The notes below the pieces were generated by a model, which ran no database searches, had not been told where the DNA came from, and was given only the letters and a program-made list of their open reading frames with translations. Below, piece after piece: positions 17,357 to 26,131 of a stretch of DNA of 64,000 nucleotides; positions within the stretch are counted from its first letter, which is position 1, and every line of letters starts with the position of its first letter. Position numbers and translations under genes: made by a program. The DNA comes from DASZQY01 sp963843565 (GTDB lineage: Bacteria; Pseudomonadota; Alphaproteobacteria; Rhizobiales; Kaistiaceae): NCBI GenBank assembly GCA_963843565.1, contig CAWJKY010000003.1, forward strand, positions 1,116,001 to 1,180,000, given 5' to 3'.

Positions 17357-17386
17357 TTGACACGTGACCAAATAGTCACCTATCAT
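17357..17386 (+). promoter_or_regulatory. Promoter with overlapping inverted repeat for the arsR-type gene
   Basis: TTGACA at 17357-17362 and TATCAT at 17381-17386 are separated by 18 bases. Within the spacer lies the inverted repeat GTGAC-N6-GTCAC (17364-17368 and 17375-17379), a natural repressor site. Transcription would begin only a few bases before the ATG at 17397, so the message may be nearly leaderless; no Shine-Dalgarno is present. Confidence 0.6.
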
Positions 17387-17396
17387 ATTCCGAACC

Positions 17397-18227
17397 ATGG
17401 ATGACGAGGATGTCTTCAAGGCGCTTGCTGACTCGACGCGGCGCAGCCTGCTGGACGCGTTGTTCGAACGCGACGGCCAGACGCTGAGGGCACTCGAGCA
17501 GGGTCTTCCGATGACGCGCTTCGGCGTCATGAAGCATCTACGCACGCTGGAGGCGGCGGGCCTGGTGGTGACGAGAAGAGTCGGACGCGAGAAGCGCCAC
17601 TTTCTCAACCCAGTCCCTATCCGGCGCGTCTATGACCGGTGGGTGAACAAGTACATGGAGCGCTGGGCTGTGGCGCTCATCGACCTGAAGCGACAACTCG
17701 AGGAGGAACAGATGGAGTCTGCCCACCAACCGCCTTATGTGCCCCTCGTGCCGTCTCCCGACGGCAAAGGCGCAATGGCGGTCTTCGAGATCTACATCAA
17801 GACGACGCCCGAGCGCCTGTGGCAGGCCATTACTGACCCCAAGATGCGGGCGAAGTACACTTTCGGCGTCGAGACGCACTCTGACTGGACGGCAGGTTCA
17901 CGTTACGTCGCTTCTGTGCCCGGTCGCGTCGACATTGCCGAGGGCGAGAACGTGACGGTCGATCCACCCCGTCGGCTGGTACAGAGCTTTCGCGCACTGT
18001 GGAGCGATGCGGTGAAGGCGGCAGGCTTCTCGCGGGTGACGTGGGAGATCACGCCGGTCGGCAATTCCTGCCGGCTCACCGTCGTCCACGACCGGCTGCC
18101 AAAAGACGCCAATCCCGAACTCTATGGCGGATGGCCGATGATCCTTTCCGGTCTCAAGACGCTTCTCGAGACGGGTGCGCTGCTCACCACGCCGGGCTCG
18201 CTGCTCTATGTCGGCGATCGGTCGTGA
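17397..18227 (+). CDS. ArsR-type regulator fused to an SRPBCC (AHSA1) domain
   Basis: A 276-residue two-domain protein. Residues 1-100 are an ArsR winged helix (FKALADSTRRSLLDALFERDG, then RFGVMKHLRTLEAAGLV). Residues 125-265 are an AHSA1-type START fold (FEIYIKTTPERLWQAITDP and WEITPVGNSCRLTVVHD). Such fusions are thought to bind a hydrophobic ligand in the SRPBCC pocket and release DNA. No Cys metal site is visible, so it is not a metal sensor. It heads an operon with a YCII-like gene 14 bases downstream, and an inverted repeat in its promoter suggests autorepression. Confidence 0.88.
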   Translation: MDDEDVFKALADSTRRSLLDALFERDGQTLRALEQGLPMTRFGVMKHLRTLEAAGLVVTRRVGREKRHFLNPVPIRRVYDRWVNKYMERWAVALIDLKRQLEEEQMESAHQPPYVPLVPSPDGKGAMAVFEIYIKTTPERLWQAITDPKMRAKYTFGVETHSDWTAGSRYVASVPGRVDIAEGENVTVDPPRRLVQSFRALWSDAVKAAGFSRVTWEITPVGNSCRLTVVHDRLPKDANPELYGGWPMILSGLKTLLETGALLTTPGSLLYVGDRS

Positions 18228-18241
18228 GGATGGAGGGCGAG

Positions 18242-18580
18242 ATGAAAACGTTCATGGCGCTCTATACGGGATCGGCGTCGCCCGAGACGCGGGCGGCCTT
18301 CCGTGATAGCGACCGGGTCGCCGCAGCCATGGACGCGTGGAGAAGGTGGGGCGAGCGGCACGGTGCCAACATCGTCGACCCCGGGAGCCCGCTCGGACGC
18401 ACCAAGCGCGTTTCGGCGCGAGGCATAGCGGAAGCGCGGAACCATGTGACTGCCTATGTGATCGTGCGGGCCGAGTCCTATGATGAGGCGGCGCGCATGT
18501 TCGAAGAGCACCCCCATTTCACGATCTTTCCCGGCGATGCGGTCGAGATCATGGAATGCCTGCCGATCCCTAATAGCTGA
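18242..18580 (+). CDS. YCII-related family protein
   Basis: A 112-residue protein starting MKTFMALYTGSASPE, with a ferredoxin-like YCII/DGPF fold: AMDAWRRWGERHGANIVDPGSPLG, then AYVIVRAESYDEAARMFEEHPHF and a terminal VEIMECLPIP. GGAGGG lies five bases before the ATG. These small dimeric proteins commonly pair with ArsR-SRPBCC regulators, as here, and are probably ligand-binding or catalytic partners; exact role unknown. Confidence 0.82.
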   Translation: MKTFMALYTGSASPETRAAFRDSDRVAAAMDAWRRWGERHGANIVDPGSPLGRTKRVSARGIAEARNHVTAYVIVRAESYDEAARMFEEHPHFTIFPGDAVEIMECLPIPNS

Positions 18581-18699
18581 CCCGGCGCCGGTCGGGCGCT
18601 TGCAGCAGGTCACGTCCAGCAGAACCCACTCATCGGCCCCAACCCTGCGATCTAGAAGCACCGCCTTCGACGGGCGACGCGAGAATGATAGGAAGCGCC

Positions 18700-19401
18700 A
18701 TGCGCTTCCCCTCCCCGCTCACCGAAGGCCGGCTCGTCCGCCGCTACAAGCGCTTCCTCGCCGACATCGAGCTTCAGGGCGGCGAGACGGTGACCGCCCA
18801 TGTCGCCAACCCCGGCGCCATGACCGGCCTCGCCGAACCCGGCATGCGGGTGTTCCTGTCGCGCTCCGACAGCAAGACGCGGAAGCTCGCCTGGTCGTGG
18901 GAGCTGGTCGAGGCGGACGGCACGCTGGTCGGCATCAACACCGCGCACCCGAACGGCATCGTCGCCGACGCCATCGCTTCCGGGGACATTCCCGAACTCG
19001 CCGGCTACGACCTGCTGCGCCGGGAGGTGAAATACGGCGTCAACTCGCGGATCGACATCCTGCTCATCGGCGCCGGCCGCCCGGACGCGTACGTCGAGGT
19101 GAAGAACGTCCACCTGTCGCGCCAGAAGGGCCTTGCCGAGTTTCCCGATTCGGTGACGGCGCGCGGCACCAAGCACCTCGGCGAGCTGGCATCCATGGTC
19201 GTGGCCGGCCACCGGGCCGCGATGTTATATCTGGTCCACCGGGGCGACTGCACGCGGTTCAGCCTCGCCCGCGACGTCGACCCGGTCTATGGCGCGGCCT
19301 TCGACAAGGCCCAGGCGGCCGGGGTCGAGATGCTCGCCTATGGCTGCCGGGTGACCCGGGAGGGCGTCACCGTCAGCGACCGGGTGCCGATCGTCGGCTG
19401 A
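18700..19401 (+). CDS. sfsA: DNA/RNA nuclease SfsA family protein
   Basis: A 233-residue protein with the SfsA signature throughout: LVRRYKRFLADIEL, THVANPGAM-like HVANPGAMTGL, NTAHPN, VKYGVNSRIDILL, and the nuclease-fold EVKNVHLS plus FPDSVTARGTKHLGEL. The EVK element matches the metal-binding core of restriction-endonuclease-like folds. In E. coli it was named for sugar fermentation stimulation, and its physiological role is still unclear. The ATG at 18700 is preceded by AGGA; an ATG at 18685 is also in frame. Confidence 0.92.
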   Translation: MRFPSPLTEGRLVRRYKRFLADIELQGGETVTAHVANPGAMTGLAEPGMRVFLSRSDSKTRKLAWSWELVEADGTLVGINTAHPNGIVADAIASGDIPELAGYDLLRREVKYGVNSRIDILLIGAGRPDAYVEVKNVHLSRQKGLAEFPDSVTARGTKHLGELASMVVAGHRAAMLYLVHRGDCTRFSLARDVDPVYGAAFDKAQAAGVEMLAYGCRVTREGVTVSDRVPIVG

Positions 19402-19435
19402 GGCGCGGCGGATTGCTCCCACGAGCCTTGCGCCA

Positions 19436-20284
19436 ATGGCTGAAACCCGCCATATCCTGTCAATCATGGTCAATTACGTCGAAGCTGCCCTGGCGCCGCT
19501 CAGGAACGACGGGCAGATCAAGCTCTATGGCCCCGCCGACTTCGCCGCCATGCGCAAGGCAGGGCGGCTCACGGCCGAATGCCTCGACGCGGTCGAGGAG
19601 ATCATCGAGGTCGGCCTGCCGACCATCGAGATCGACAAGTTCATCTATGATTTCGCGGTGAAACACGACGCACTGCCGGCGACGCTTGGCTACAAGGGCT
19701 ACATGAATTCGACGTGCGTCTCGATCAACCACGTCGTCTGCCACGGCATCCCCGGCGACAAGGCACTGCGCGACGGCGACATCGCCAATATCGACGTGAC
19801 GCTGATCGTCGATGGCTGGCACGGCGATTCCAGCCGCATGGTCAAGGTCGGGTCGGTCAAGCGGGCCGCAGAGCGGCTGGTCGACGTGACCTACGAGGCG
19901 ATGATGCGCGGCATCGCCGTGATCAAGCCGGGCGCGACGCTTGGCGACGTCGGCTACGCCATCCAGGAATATGCCGAGAACGAACGGTGCAGCGTGGTGC
20001 GCGACTTCTGCGGCCACGGCGTCGGGCGCCTCTTTCACGACGTCCCCAACATCCTGCACTACGGCAGTCCCGGCGACGGCTTCGAGCTGCGGCCCGGGAT
20101 GATCTTCACCGTCGAGCCGATGATCAACCTCGGCCGGCCGCACGTGAAGGTACTCTCCGACGGGTGGACGGCGGTCACGCGCGACCGCTCGCTGTCGGCC
20201 CAGTTCGAGCACACGGTGGGCGTCACCGAGAACGGCCACGAGATCTTCACCCTCTCGCCGAAGCACGGCGAAGAGCCGCGCTAG
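19436..20284 (+). CDS. map: Methionine aminopeptidase, type I
   Basis: A 282-residue metalloprotease that removes the initiator Met from nascent proteins. The five metal ligands are visible: Asp in NIDVTLIVDGWHGDSS (two), His in FCGHGVG, Glu in VEPM and Glu in FEHTVGV. GYMNSTCVSINHVVCHG is the conserved substrate-pocket loop. Starts at 19436 or 19466 are both possible; homologues usually align from MVNYVEAAL at 19466. The radC gene starts nine bases after the stop, so the two are cotranscribed, a common alphaproteobacterial arrangement. Confidence 0.94.
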   Translation: MAETRHILSIMVNYVEAALAPLRNDGQIKLYGPADFAAMRKAGRLTAECLDAVEEIIEVGLPTIEIDKFIYDFAVKHDALPATLGYKGYMNSTCVSINHVVCHGIPGDKALRDGDIANIDVTLIVDGWHGDSSRMVKVGSVKRAAERLVDVTYEAMMRGIAVIKPGATLGDVGYAIQEYAENERCSVVRDFCGHGVGRLFHDVPNILHYGSPGDGFELRPGMIFTVEPMINLGRPHVKVLSDGWTAVTRDRSLSAQFEHTVGVTENGHEIFTLSPKHGEEPR

Positions 20285-20292
20285 GCCGGCCC

Positions 20293-21054
20293 ATGAAGGG
20301 CTTCCGCGAGAAGGGCGCGATGGACCTGGCCCCCGCCGTCGCGCCGGCAAAGCCCGCCGCGGCACCACGGAAGCCTGGCGCCGAACCGCATTTTCACGGA
20401 CACCGCGAGCGGCTCAGGGCGCGCTTCCATGACGCCGGCGCCGACAGCCTCGCCGATTACGAACTGCTCGAGCTGCTCCTGTTCCAGGCGGTGCCGCGGC
20501 GCGACACCAAGCCGCTCGCCAAGGCGCTGTTGGCGCGCTTCGGCTCGTTCTCCGAGGTGATCGCGGCGCCGGAGAAGCTGCTGCGCGAGGTCGAAGGGGT
20601 CGGGGACGGCGTCGCCCATCATCTCAAGCTGATCCAGGCAGCGGCGCTGCGCTTCGCCCGCGACAAGGTCCGCGACCAGCCGCTGCTCAATTCGTGGTCG
20701 TCGGTGATCGCCTACTGCCGCGCCGCCATGGCCTACGAAAACGTCGAGCAGTTCCGGGTTCTCTTCCTCGACAAGCGCAACCGGCTGATCGCCGACCAGG
20801 TGCTGCACACCGGCACGGTCGATCATACGCCGGTCTATCCGCGCGAAGTGGTGAAGCGCGGTCTGGAGCTCTCGGCGACCGCGATCGTGCTGGTTCACAA
20901 CCACCCGTCCGGGGACCCGACGCCGTCGACCGCCGACATCGCCATGACCAAGCAGCTGGTGGACATCGCCAAGTCGCTGGGCATCGTCGTGCACGACCAC
21001 ATCATCGTCGGCCGCCAAGGCCACGTCAGCTTCAAGGGGCTGCAGCTGATGTGA
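20293..21054 (+). CDS. radC: RadC family JAB-domain protein
   Basis: A 253-residue protein. After a Pro/Ala-rich N terminus come a helix-hairpin-helix region (LLREVEGVGDGVAHHLKLIQ) and a C-terminal MPN/JAB domain. The metal motif is complete: LVHNHPSGDPTPSTADI. RadC was linked to DNA repair historically, but its biochemical function is unresolved. The ATG at 20293 lies just after the map stop. Confidence 0.92.
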   Translation: MKGFREKGAMDLAPAVAPAKPAAAPRKPGAEPHFHGHRERLRARFHDAGADSLADYELLELLLFQAVPRRDTKPLAKALLARFGSFSEVIAAPEKLLREVEGVGDGVAHHLKLIQAAALRFARDKVRDQPLLNSWSSVIAYCRAAMAYENVEQFRVLFLDKRNRLIADQVLHTGTVDHTPVYPREVVKRGLELSATAIVLVHNHPSGDPTPSTADIAMTKQLVDIAKSLGIVVHDHIIVGRQGHVSFKGLQLM

Positions 21055-21094
21055 CCGGAGCCGTGCCCTCCCCGCAGCGCCTTCGGTCGCGAGA

Positions 21095-22285
21095 ATGTCA
21101 CTTCCTCTCCTTGCCCTTTTCATCGCCGCCTTCGCCTTCGGCACGACGGAGTTCGTGATTGCCGGCGTCCTGCCGCAGGTCGCCGACGGCCTGGGCGTGT
21201 CCGTCCCGACGGCCGGGTATCTCGTCTCCGGGTACGCGCTCGGCATCGCGATCGGCGGGCCGCTCCTGACCATCCTGACGGCGGGCACATCGCGCAGGAC
21301 GCTGCTCATCTGGCTGACTGTCGCCTTCACCGCCGGGCAGGCGGCGTGCGCGCTCGCGCCCGGGTTCGCCTCGATGCTGGCGCTGCGCTTCGCGATTGCC
21401 GTGGCGCACGGGACCTATTTCGGGGTGGCGATGGTCGTGGCCGTCGGACTGGTGCCCGAGGACAAGCGCGGCAGGGCCATCGCCCTGGTGCTGGCCGGGC
21501 TGACCGCCTCAAACATCATCGGCGTTCCGGTCGGCACCGCCGTGGGCAACATGTGGGGCTGGCGCGCGACCTTCTGGGCAATGTTCGTCCTCGGCCTTGC
21601 GGGCACCGCGGCGGTCGCCATCCTCCTGCCGCAGACGGCGGGGACCGCGTCCCGTTCGGCCGGCTTTCGGCGCGAGGCGCGCGTGCTCGGCCGTCAGCAG
21701 GTGTGGACGTCGCTGATCGTCATGCTGATGCTGATGATGGGGCAGTTCGTTCCCTTCACATACATTTCCCCCATGCTCACGGAGGTGACGGGCCTCAGCA
21801 AGGACGCGGTGCCGTGGGTGCTGCTGCTCATCGGCCTCGGCTCCACGCTCGGCGTCGTCGTCGGAGGCCGGCTGGCGGACTGGCGGCTCATGCCGGCCCT
21901 GATCGGCATGCTCGCGGTGCAGGCCGTGGTGCTCGCCGGGGTCTATTTCGTGAGCCCCCATGCGCTGCCGATGATCGTCGCGCTCACCGTGTGGGGCGGG
22001 CTCAACTTCTCCATCGGCACATGCGTGCAGACGCGCATCCTCGGCTGGACCGCCGACGCCCCCAACCTGGCGTCCTCGCTGATTCCGTCCGGGTTCAATG
22101 TCGGAATTGCGCTGGCGGCATTCGTCGGCGCCACCTTGCTCAATGGCGGCTACGGCTACCGCAGTCTCCCGCTGCTGGGGATCGCGACGATGGTCATCGC
22201 GGTAGTGGTCGCCGTGATGTCGCTCTCCTTCGAGAAGCGCAGCGGCGGCGCGCCCCCGGCGCGCAGCGGCAGCAACGCCGGCTGA
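21095..22285 (+). CDS. MFS transporter (DHA1 / AraJ-like)
   Basis: A 396-residue protein with twelve membrane segments and the FGTTEFVIAGVLPQVA opening typical of the DHA1 family that includes AraJ, YdhP and chloramphenicol exporters. AHGTYFGVAMVVA and NIIGVPVGT further fit. It starts 40 bases after radC and may share its transcript. The substrate cannot be inferred; efflux is the usual role. Confidence 0.86.
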   Translation: MSLPLLALFIAAFAFGTTEFVIAGVLPQVADGLGVSVPTAGYLVSGYALGIAIGGPLLTILTAGTSRRTLLIWLTVAFTAGQAACALAPGFASMLALRFAIAVAHGTYFGVAMVVAVGLVPEDKRGRAIALVLAGLTASNIIGVPVGTAVGNMWGWRATFWAMFVLGLAGTAAVAILLPQTAGTASRSAGFRREARVLGRQQVWTSLIVMLMLMMGQFVPFTYISPMLTEVTGLSKDAVPWVLLLIGLGSTLGVVVGGRLADWRLMPALIGMLAVQAVVLAGVYFVSPHALPMIVALTVWGGLNFSIGTCVQTRILGWTADAPNLASSLIPSGFNVGIALAAFVGATLLNGGYGYRSLPLLGIATMVIAVVVAVMSLSFEKRSGGAPPARSGSNAG

Positions 22286-22303
22286 CGGGACGGTCCGCGC
22301 CGC

Positions 22304-22648
22304 CTAGTACGGGTTGGAGGCTTCCAGGATCTCCTGCCCCATCAGCACGCAGGCCTCGGAGAACTGCGCGTAGATGAAGCGCATGCGGTAGTCGCTCTTG
22401 TAGATGTGGCCCCACACTTCCAGCACGTCGAACTTGCCGTCGCCCTTCAGCGCCTTGATGGGCGGAAGCTGCTTGACGGTATTGTCGATGCCGATTGGCG
22501 TGGAGTCTTCGGCGTTGAAGTGCAGCCTGAGCAGCGGCTCGGCGCGTGAAATGGCGTCCTCGTCGCAGGGATGAGCGAGCGCCGGCCCGGAGGCGACGGC
22601 GACCAGCAACGCGGCGAGAGCCCCTAGCGTTTTCCTGTTTCGAGCCAC
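22304..22648 (-). CDS. Small secreted hypothetical protein
   Basis: A 114-residue protein from a GTG at 22648, chosen because GGAGG lies seven bases upstream. A signal peptide is clear (NRKTLGALAALLVAVASGPALA, cut before HPC). The mature part has two Cys residues, well placed for a disulphide, and ends in ACVLMGQEILEASNPY. No family is recognised. It overlaps the end of the oxidoreductase-AKR gene by 25 bases in another frame, so it is probably translated from the same message. Confidence 0.68.
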   Translation of the reverse strand: MARNRKTLGALAALLVAVASGPALAHPCDEDAISRAEPLLRLHFNAEDSTPIGIDNTVKQLPPIKALKGDGKFDVLEVWGHIYKSDYRMRFIYAQFSEACVLMGQEILEASNPY

Positions 22649-24636
22649 CTGATGTCCTCCGGGGACAGAGTGATGTCGAGCGCCGACAGCGAATCGTCCA
22701 GTTCCGAGAGCGCCAGCGGCCCGATCAGCGGAAGGATCGGGAAATCCTGCCAGATGCAGTAGGCCAGCGCCACATGCAGCGGTCGCTTGCCGAGCTTCTC
22801 GGCAAGCTCGATGGCGCGGGCGCGGCGGGCGAAGTTTTCCTCGCTGTACCAGCCGCCGACGAGCTCCCGGTCGTCGCGCTTGTCGGGTGCCGCGCGGTCG
22901 GTGAAGAAGCCGCGCGCCTGGCTGGACCACGCGAAGTTCGGGATGCCGCGCTTACGCAGCCACGCCTTCCAGGCGTCGTCCGAGGACGCCATGACGCCGG
23001 GCCACACGGGATTGACCATGTTGGCCAGCGAGAAGTTGTTGGAGAGCGCCGACGGCGGATGCTTGCCGTTCTTCTCCGCATAGTCGAAGGCGGCGTCCAT
23101 GCGCTCGCGCGTCCAGTTGGAGCCGCCGTAGACGCCGATGCGACCCCTGGCGATTTCCGCGTCCATGGCATCGACGAACTCGCCGACCGGAACGTCGGGG
23201 TTGTCGCGATGCATGAAGTAGATATCGACGAAGCCGGTCTTGAGGCGGTCGAGCGACTCGGTGAGCTGGCGGGCGATGACGTCAGGATAGACGAGCGGGG
23301 CGTGGGCGCCCTTGCCGATCAAGATCATGTCGTCGCGGACGCCACGCGAATCCAACCAGTCGCCGAACAGCCGCTCGCACCGGCCCATGCCGTAAACCCA
23401 GGCGCTGTCGAGGATATTGCCGCCCGCCTCGTAGAAGGCGTCGCACAGGATCTGGGTCTGCGGGTAGGTCAGGAGGTTGGCGCCACCCAGCGCGACGACC
23501 GACACCTCGCGCTCGATGCCGGGGAGCTTGCGCCGGCGCATCGGCACTTTCGGCCGCGCCAGCGTGCGGCCAGCGATGGTGGTCGTGCCCTTGCGGGGCT
23601 GCTCGAAGCCGAAGGTGAGCCCGATCGACGCCCGCCACTGGTCGAGCGCCTTCATGTTGCCGAGGTTGTCGGCCCACGTCATGCCGGGCGACGCGAGCTC
23701 CTGACGGCCGGCGCGGATGGCGTCGTTGGCCGCCTCGATTTCGAAGGTGTAGAGCCAGCGCGGCTCGCTGACCGCGATGGTCTCGGTCTTGCCGTCCGGG
23801 CGGTGAACGACGATGTCGGCCGTGCCGCCTTGCCGGCCGGTGGCGAACCACGGCGACATCACCTCGAACCAGCCGTCGGTGCCGAAGACGCGCACCGTGT
23901 TGTCCTGAGCGAGGCTGACCGCGCCGGACACTTCCGCGAGGATGTCGCCCGGGAATTGCAACAGCGCCGACGCCCATTCGTCGACGCCGGTCGCGCCGAG
24001 GTGGGCCATGCCTAGAACCTTGAGCGGATCGGCGAACGGCGCGCCGGAGGCGGCGCCTGCGATGAGGCGGGCCATGGATACCGGATAGCAGGCGATGTCG
24101 AGGATGCCGCCGCCGGCGGTCTCGTTGGCGAGCAGCCGGTGCTTGGGGTCGGGGTTGCCCATGCGGAAGGCAAAGCTCGCCTTGATGCCGCGCACCTCGC
24201 CGATGGCGCCGGACCTGACCAGTTCGACGATCTTCGCGGTCTGCGGGTGCAGGCGGTACATGAACGCCTCGGCGAGGAACGTCCCGGCCTTGCGGGCGGC
24301 GAGGATCATCGCGTCTGCCTCGTGGGCGGAGACGGCGATCGGCTTCTCGCAGAGCACGTGCTTGCCGGCCTCGGCGGCGCGGATCGCCCACTCGGCATGG
24401 CCGACGTGGGGGGTGGCGATGTAGATCGCATCGACGTCGGGGTCGTCGAGGAGGGCCTGGTAACCGTCGAGGATCCGGGCACCGGGAAAGCCCTCGCCGA
24501 GCCCCGGTTTGTCAGGGCTGCGGCTGGCTATGGCGGTCAGTTCGGCCCCCTCCACCCGTGCCAGGGCGGCGGCGAAGGTCCGGGCGATGGTGCCGGGGCC
24601 GAGAATGCCCCAGCGGACGACTTGCTGATTTTTCAT
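22624..24636 (-). CDS. Gfo/Idh/MocA oxidoreductase fused to an aldo/keto reductase
   Basis: A 670-residue fusion. Residues 1-330 are a Gfo/Idh/MocA dehydrogenase: nucleotide motif GPGTIA near residue 12, the catalytic CEKPIAV near 95, and the C-terminal sheet. Residues 370-670 are an aldo/keto reductase with its tetrad visible: Asp in NILDSAWVYG, Tyr in the same stretch, Lys in IGKGAHA, His in YFMHRDNP. Both halves use nicotinamide cofactors on sugars or cyclitols, so the fusion may run two successive redox steps on one carbohydrate, or recycle cofactor between them. The ATG at 24636 begins where homology starts. Substrate unknown. Confidence 0.88.
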   Translation of the reverse strand: MKNQQVVRWGILGPGTIARTFAAALARVEGAELTAIASRSPDKPGLGEGFPGARILDGYQALLDDPDVDAIYIATPHVGHAEWAIRAAEAGKHVLCEKPIAVSAHEADAMILAARKAGTFLAEAFMYRLHPQTAKIVELVRSGAIGEVRGIKASFAFRMGNPDPKHRLLANETAGGGILDIACYPVSMARLIAGAASGAPFADPLKVLGMAHLGATGVDEWASALLQFPGDILAEVSGAVSLAQDNTVRVFGTDGWFEVMSPWFATGRQGGTADIVVHRPDGKTETIAVSEPRWLYTFEIEAANDAIRAGRQELASPGMTWADNLGNMKALDQWRASIGLTFGFEQPRKGTTTIAGRTLARPKVPMRRRKLPGIEREVSVVALGGANLLTYPQTQILCDAFYEAGGNILDSAWVYGMGRCERLFGDWLDSRGVRDDMILIGKGAHAPLVYPDVIARQLTESLDRLKTGFVDIYFMHRDNPDVPVGEFVDAMDAEIARGRIGVYGGSNWTRERMDAAFDYAEKNGKHPPSALSNNFSLANMVNPVWPGVMASSDDAWKAWLRKRGIPNFAWSSQARGFFTDRAAPDKRDDRELVGGWYSEENFARRARAIELAEKLGKRPLHVALAYCIWQDFPILPLIGPLALSELDDSLSALDITLSPEDIRWLETGKR

Positions 24637-24838
24637 GGAAATCCGGGAGATCGTTGTCACATAAGGGCCGTTCGAATCCGATTTTAGCAGGGAGCGCGGG
24701 CCCCCGCCCGAGCGAAATGGCCGCAATTTACGGCGCCGCGAAAGGTGGGCAAGGCGGGCATTTGCCTGTTGCCCCGGACACCGGAATGTCACATAGCCTT
24801 GATTTGCAGGTCACACATGCAGGACATTGTGCACCGCA

Positions 24839-26131
24839 ATGACGCTCTTCGACCTGATTCTAGCCTGTCTGATCTTCGCGGTCGCGGCCCACTTCATCAG
24901 CATCGCCGTGCTGATGTTCCGCTCGCTGCTGCCGCCTGACGACCAGCCGGCACACCAGCCGCCGGTCACGCTGCTGCGCCCGGCCTGCGGCATCGAGAAC
25001 AATATCGAGGAGACGCTCGCCTCGGCGTTCGCCATCGACTACCCCGACTTCGAGATCGTGTTCTGCGTCGCCGACGACGACGATCCGGTGCTGCCGATCA
25101 TCACCCGGCTGATGGAGGCCCATCCGCGCGTCAAGTCGCGCCTGCTGATCGGCAACGATCGCATCAGCATCAACCCCAAGCTGAACAACCTGGTGAAGGG
25201 CTGGCGCGAGACCACCAACGAGCACGTGGTGATGGCGGATTCGAACGTGCTCATTCCGCCCGGCTACATCAACGAGCTGCTGGCGCGCTGGTCGCCTGAC
25301 GCCGGCCTCGTGTGCTCGCCGCCGATCGGCATCCGCCCGGAGGGGCTCGCGGCCGAGATCGAATGTTCCTTCCTCAATACCTACCAGGGCCGCTGGCAGC
25401 TCGGTGCCGACGCCCTCGGCTTCGGTCTCGCCCAGGGCAAGACCATGCTGTGGCTGCGCAGCGAACTCGACGCCGCCGGCGGGCTGCCGGCGCTGGCGTC
25501 GGAGCCAGCCGAGGACGCGGCCGCGACCAAGATCGTCAACCGGGCCGGCCGCCGCGTGCGTCTGGTGCGCAACCCCTACCCGCAGCCGCTCGGCCGGCGC
25601 AGGGTGATCGACATCTGGCGCCGCCAGCTGCGCTGGGCACGCCTGCGCCGCGCGACCTTCGCGCCTCTCTATGCGCTCGAGATCTTCTCGGGCGGCTTTC
25701 TGCCGCTGGTCGCGGCGCTGATCCTGATCGCCCTCAACCCGGCCGCGCTGCCGTGGCTGGTCGGCCTGTTCGTCGCCTGGTACGGCACCGAAACGCTGCT
25801 GGCGGCCCGCATGGGCTGGCCGGTTTCGCCGCGCATGATGCTCAGCATGCTGATCCGCGACCTGGCGCTGCCGGCGCTGTGGATCGCCGGATGGACCGGC
25901 AACACCTTCGTCTGGCGCGGTAACGCCATGAATATCAAGCCGATACACGCGGTGCCGGCGCTGCCGCGACCGGCCGCCGCATACAACACCATTGCCCTTC
26001 GCTTACGCTCCGCCCGGGTGGTACGTTCCTTCCGGGCCCTCGGGGCCTTCCGGGCCGCCACCGCCCCTCGCGGCGTGCGCGCGGCGACGCTTCCACGGTG
26101 GTCGTGGAAAACGGGGAACAAGACACGATGA
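24839..26131 (+). CDS. GT21-type glycosyltransferase (ceramide glucosyltransferase-like)
   Basis: A 430-residue membrane glycosyltransferase. An N-terminal anchor (residues 3-30) precedes a GT-A fold with VTLLRPACGIENNIEETL, the VADDDD and MADSNV metal motifs, the catalytic acidic EDAAATK and the RQLRW form of the (Q/R)xxRW motif near residue 262. Two or three C-terminal membrane segments follow. The family includes ceramide glucosyltransferases and the processive GT21 enzymes of Mesorhizobium and Agrobacterium that put sugars on diacylglycerol, so a glycolipid product at the inner membrane is likely. The last 60 residues are Ala/Arg-rich and unconserved. It overlaps the next gene by ATGA. 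Confidence 0.85.
   Translation: MTLFDLILACLIFAVAAHFISIAVLMFRSLLPPDDQPAHQPPVTLLRPACGIENNIEETLASAFAIDYPDFEIVFCVADDDDPVLPIITRLMEAHPRVKSRLLIGNDRISINPKLNNLVKGWRETTNEHVVMADSNVLIPPGYINELLARWSPDAGLVCSPPIGIRPEGLAAEIECSFLNTYQGRWQLGADALGFGLAQGKTMLWLRSELDAAGGLPALASEPAEDAAATKIVNRAGRRVRLVRNPYPQPLGRRRVIDIWRRQLRWARLRRATFAPLYALEIFSGGFLPLVAALILIALNPAALPWLVGLFVAWYGTETLLAARMGWPVSPRMMLSMLIRDLALPALWIAGWTGNTFVWRGNAMNIKPIHAVPALPRPAAAYNTIALRLRSARVVRSFRALGAFRAATAPRGVRAATLPRWSWKTGNKTR

Noticed and set aside
22546..24015. Long rightward frame of about 490 codons
   Set aside because: It is the antisense shadow of the oxidoreductase-AKR gene; its composition is Arg/Ala/Gly-rich with no domain, and the leftward frame has complete active sites.
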